The notes under the pieces are model-generated. The model searched no databases, was not told the origin of the DNA, and was given only the letters and a program-made list of their open reading frames with translations. From an uncultured Collinsella sp. (GTDB lineage: Bacteria; Actinomycetota; Coriobacteriia; Coriobacteriales; Coriobacteriaceae): DNA of 64,000 bases. Positions 61,698-64,000 of the stretch are shown piece after piece (position 1 is the stretch's first letter; the number at the start of each line of letters is the position of its first letter). The DNA is taken from contig CALJMO010000047.1 in NCBI GenBank assembly GCA_937982065.1, forward strand, positions 62,001-126,000. The letters are read 5' to 3'. The translations under genes were made by a program, and so were the position numbers.

Positions 61698-62252
61698 TTA
61701 CTCGTCAAGCTTGAGATTCTTCAATGCTGCAAATGGATTTTCCGTGGCAGCGGCCCATTCGGCCTCTGCCTGGGCGGCGCAATCGCATTGCTCGACGTTG
61801 AGATTGATGCCGCAGGTGGGGCAAAGGCCGCGGCAATCGGGCTTGCACAGGACAACGAACGGCGTGTCCATGACGACCGCGTCGTTGATGGGCTCACCCA
61901 GATCGACGATGCGATCCTCGCCCAGCAACTCGTAGCCGTCTTCGTAGGCCTCGGGGTCCTCGGGCTCCTCAAAGAGGTAGAACTCCTCGATCTCGCCTGC
62001 GATATCAAACGAGGCGGGCTCTAGGCAGCGATCGCACTCGCCGGTGGCGTGGGCGCGGACCATGCCCGAGAGCAGAACGCCGGTACCGGCGTTGGTAAAG
62101 ACAACGTCGTAGGCAATGCCGTCCTGCAGCTGGTACTCCTTCTCGCCAACCGTGAAGGCGGCGACATCGACCTTGCCGGTCAGCGGATAAGAGTCTCCGG
62201 GAAACTCGAGTTGCTCGGAAAGATCGACGGTTACGCTCGGGAACTCAGCCAT
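61698..62252 (-). CDS. DUF177/YceD-family protein
   Basis: A 184-residue YceD (large-subunit accumulation protein D) homologue. The family core lies around GTGVLLSGMVRAHATGECDRCLEP, and a C-terminal zinc-type cluster is seen in CKPDCRGLCPTCGINL followed by a further CDC. Linked to rpmF almost everywhere and implicated in 23S rRNA or L32 accumulation. The start MAEFPSVTV overlaps the preceding gene's stop by one base. Confidence 0.88.
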   Translation of the reverse strand: MAEFPSVTVDLSEQLEFPGDSYPLTGKVDVAAFTVGEKEYQLQDGIAYDVVFTNAGTGVLLSGMVRAHATGECDRCLEPASFDIAGEIEEFYLFEEPEDPEAYEDGYELLGEDRIVDLGEPINDAVVMDTPFVVLCKPDCRGLCPTCGINLNVEQCDCAAQAEAEWAAATENPFAALKNLKLDE

Positions 62253-62749
62253 TACCACTGACCGTTCTGCTGGGCGGCACCCTCGTTGAGCTGCTGACGG
62301 CAACGGGTGACGGTGCCGGTCAGGCTCTTAAGGTTCTCCTCAAGGTGCGTAAAGACCTGCTCTGCGTAATCCTCGGCGGCATAACGCGTCTCGCGCTCGT
62401 ACTGCTGGGCACGGTCGCGAATGTCGTCGGCCTGCTGCTGGGCTAGGCGAACGATCTCCTGCTCACCGGCAATGGTGAGGGCCTGCTGCTGAGCGTCGGC
62501 AATGATGGAATCGGCCTGAGCGGCGGCGGAAGCCATAAGCTCCTCACGCTCTTTGAGGATACGGCGGGACTTCTGCCACTCCTCGGGATAGCTCATGCGG
62601 ATCTCATCGAGGATGTTAAAGAAGACGTCGGCGTCGATAACCTTCATCTGGGCGTTCTTGCCGAACGGCGTCTTAGCCTCTTCGATGAGCCCCTCGAGCT
62701 CGTCGACAAGACTCACGATCCTGTCGCCAGGAAAATTCTCGCCCGGCAT
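62252..62749 (-). CDS. Coiled-coil protein, DivIVA/V-type-ATPase-stalk-like
   Basis: A 165-residue protein, mostly helical, with an N-terminal VSLVDELEGLIEEAKT and VIDADVFFNILDEI, then a Gln/Ala/Glu-rich coiled coil (about 60-150; SIIADAQQQALTIAGEQEIV). It resembles ATPase-stalk or DivIVA-like proteins often annotated next to coaD and yceD in actinobacteria. A cell-division or envelope scaffold role is possible but not shown. MPGENF at 62749 follows AAAGGAG. Confidence 0.7.
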   Translation of the reverse strand: MPGENFPGDRIVSLVDELEGLIEEAKTPFGKNAQMKVIDADVFFNILDEIRMSYPEEWQKSRRILKEREELMASAAAQADSIIADAQQQALTIAGEQEIVRLAQQQADDIRDRAQQYERETRYAAEDYAEQVFTHLEENLKSLTGTVTRCRQQLNEGAAQQNGQW

Positions 62750-62817
62750 CCGGTCTCCTTTCATAGGTAACATATCATCGAGTTAGTTTACCACATGCCA
62801 CCAGGCAATAAAAAATG

Positions 62818-63315
62818 TCACGAAAAGCGATGTTTGAGCGCTTCGACCACGTTGGGCGGCACAAACGTCGACACGTCGCTGCCAAGCGACGCGATCTGGC
62901 GCACCACCGAGCTCGAGATATAGCCGTACTGCGGAGCACTCATGACAAAGATAGACTCCAGCTCGTTATCCAGGCGGTAGTTGAGGTCGGCCTGCTGCAG
63001 CTCGTACTCAAAGTCGGTCATGGCGCGCAGGCCCTTAACGACGGCACCTGCCCCCTGTTCACGTGCAAAGTCGACCAGCAGGCCGGTGAAAGGCAGTACC
63101 TCGATGCCGTCCAAATCGCCGAGGGCCTCGCGGGCCAGCGCCACGCGCTCGTCGAGCATAAAGGTGGTACCCACGCCGTTTTTACCCTGCGACTCGGCCA
63201 CGGCGACAATCACGCTGGGAAAGATGCGGCGGGCACGGCGAATCACATCGATATGGCCAAAGGTGATGGGGTCGAAGGTGCCCGGGACGATCACGCGGTT
63301 GATGGTGTCATTCAT
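62818..63315 (-). CDS. coaD: Phosphopantetheine adenylyltransferase
   Basis: A 165-residue nucleotidyltransferase catalysing the fourth step of CoA synthesis. The (T/H)xGH motif is in VIVPGTFDPITFGHIDVIRRA and the second motif is FVMSAPQYGYISSSVVRQIAS. MNDTINR at 63315 has GGAGGA upstream and overlaps the rsmD end by 8 bp. Confidence 0.94.
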   Translation of the reverse strand: MNDTINRVIVPGTFDPITFGHIDVIRRARRIFPSVIVAVAESQGKNGVGTTFMLDERVALAREALGDLDGIEVLPFTGLLVDFAREQGAGAVVKGLRAMTDFEYELQQADLNYRLDNELESIFVMSAPQYGYISSSVVRQIASLGSDVSTFVPPNVVEALKHRFS

Positions 63316-63952
63316 GGGCGTCCTCCGAAGGCGCATCCTCGTCATTTTCGTTCTCGTCACCATGGTCCTTCACGTCCTCGGCCACCCAGCGCAGCAAGTC
63401 AACCGAGGTAATGCCGTAGCGCTTCTCTCGCACGGTCTCAAAACCAGCTGGATGAGCGCCCGCATCGGTTGCGGCATGCTCAAACAGGGCAAAGGCCCCG
63501 GGCGTCAGCAGCTCCTGCTGGGAAAGATTTTGCAGCAGCTCCTCGACCGGCTCGGCGCCAAAGGCATACGGCGGATCGAGCAGGACCAGATCAAAAGGAC
63601 CGCCCGGCACGCGACCGCGCGAGGCACTCGCCAGCACATCGCCGGTAACGACACGCCAACGCGAACGGTCGCGGCACAGCGACTCGACGTTCTTGGTGAT
63701 CAGACGGGCGGCGTTGCGATCGATCTCGAACGTGGTGAGCGTGCGGGCGCCACGCGAGAGCATCTCGATTCCCAGGGCGCCGGAGCCGCCAAAAGCGTCC
63801 AGCACGCGGACCTCGTCCAAATCGAAGTCGAACGCCGACATGACCATGGATGCACATGCCTCGCGCACGCGATCGGTCGTGGGACGGGTGACATCGCGCC
63901 CGCGCGGCTCTTCGATCTTACGGCCGCGCCATTCACCGCCGATGATTCTCAT
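63308..63952 (-). CDS. rsmD: 16S rRNA (guanine-966-N2) methyltransferase RsmD
   Basis: A 214-residue SAM methyltransferase. The start MRIIGGEWRGRKIEEPRGRDVTRPT is typical of the family (given here only as MRIIGGEWRG onward). The SAM site is VLDAFGGSGALGIEMLSRGA and the catalytic motif is LVLLDPPYAFG. A short acidic tail (about 15 residues) follows. Its ATG overlaps the TGA of the upstream gene; it pairs with coaD as in many bacteria. Confidence 0.93.
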   Translation of the reverse strand: MRIIGGEWRGRKIEEPRGRDVTRPTTDRVREACASMVMSAFDFDLDEVRVLDAFGGSGALGIEMLSRGARTLTTFEIDRNAARLITKNVESLCRDRSRWRVVTGDVLASASRGRVPGGPFDLVLLDPPYAFGAEPVEELLQNLSQQELLTPGAFALFEHAATDAGAHPAGFETVREKRYGITSVDLLRWVAEDVKDHGDENENDEDAPSEDAHE

Positions 63953-64000
63953 CCTCCGCTGACCTCCTTAAAGATATGTCGATAGCGCGTGGCGACCGCG
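63949..64000 (-). CDS. C-terminal end of an upstream gene, possibly recG (cut by window)
   Basis: The minus-strand frame reads AVATRYRHIFKEVSG and then TGA, whose last bases overlap the rsmD ATG. Only about 16 codons are visible, so identity is a guess from the frequent recG-rsmD-coaD gene order. The AAGGAGG inside it serves rsmD. Confidence 0.45.
   Translation of the reverse strand, partial: AVATRYRHIFKEVSGG

Overview
The window is a gene-dense, fairly GC-rich chromosomal segment of a Coriobacteriia-type actinobacterium, most likely Collinsella or a close relative. This is inferred from gene content and order, not from a search. The supports are a low-GC-Gram-positive-like order (alaS-ruvX-mltG-aroK-aroB-pepP-efp-asp23-nusB-tlyA-nadK-recN), a long rsmD-coaD-yceD-rpmF-plsX-acpP-rnc-smc-ftsY-ffh operon, a SigB-type sigma factor, a transcriptional T-box in front of ileS, and GTG or TTG starts behind strong Shine-Dalgarno sites. 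Almost everything from 5.4 kb onward is on the minus strand.

Region by region: 0-5.3 kb (+) is a metal or tetrapyrrole acquisition cluster. It holds a CbiK-type chelatase (5' cut by the window), two lipoproteins with a shared NEAT-like character (one fused to a FecB/BtuF-like binding domain), a FecCD-type permease and an ATPase with an unusual C-terminal domain. It ends at a degraded IS3-type transposase scrap (5.32-5.41 kb). 5.4-9.6 kb: TetR regulator, UPF0104 membrane protein, three identical tRNA-Glu(CTC) genes in a perfect 99-bp tandem repeat, and cca. 9.6-17.5 kb: a PTS sugar region with two PfkB-type phosphofructokinases, ptsI, ptsH, fruA (IIB-IIC-IIA) and a divergent RpiR-type regulator. 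A 0.55-kb non-coding gap between ptsH and fruA contains a long inverted duplication and a perfect 24-bp-armed hairpin. 17.5-30.7 kb: DNA repair, translation and cell-wall housekeeping genes, including an AroB homologue that has lost its zinc ligands. 30.9-37.5 kb: a small membrane protein gene lying antisense to the tail of the sigB operon, AI-2E exporter, sigma factor, atypical RsbW-like protein, DUF948 protein, rarA, dgt and a solitary prepilin peptidase. 37.6-45.2 kb: glycosyltransferase, rluD, lspA, ileS with its T-box, and a GldA-like dehydrogenase. 45.3-53.2 kb: DUF523, ftsH, cob(I)alamin adenosyltransferase, MATE exporter, SpoU methyltransferase, folA, thyA and a DUF134-NifX fusion with a His/Cys tail. 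53.3-64 kb: the ffh-to-rsmD operon and the tail of an upstream gene (probably recG).

The most unusual items are the chelatase/NEAT-like/ABC cluster, the AroB pseudoenzyme next to an intact shikimate kinase, the DUF134-NifX fusion with two CATATG-centred operators at its promoter, the long inverted duplication upstream of ptsH, and a set of perfect hairpins in intergenic gaps that look like a REP-type family. Coordinates of starts were chosen from Shine-Dalgarno spacing and family N-termini, and several differ from the longest open frame.
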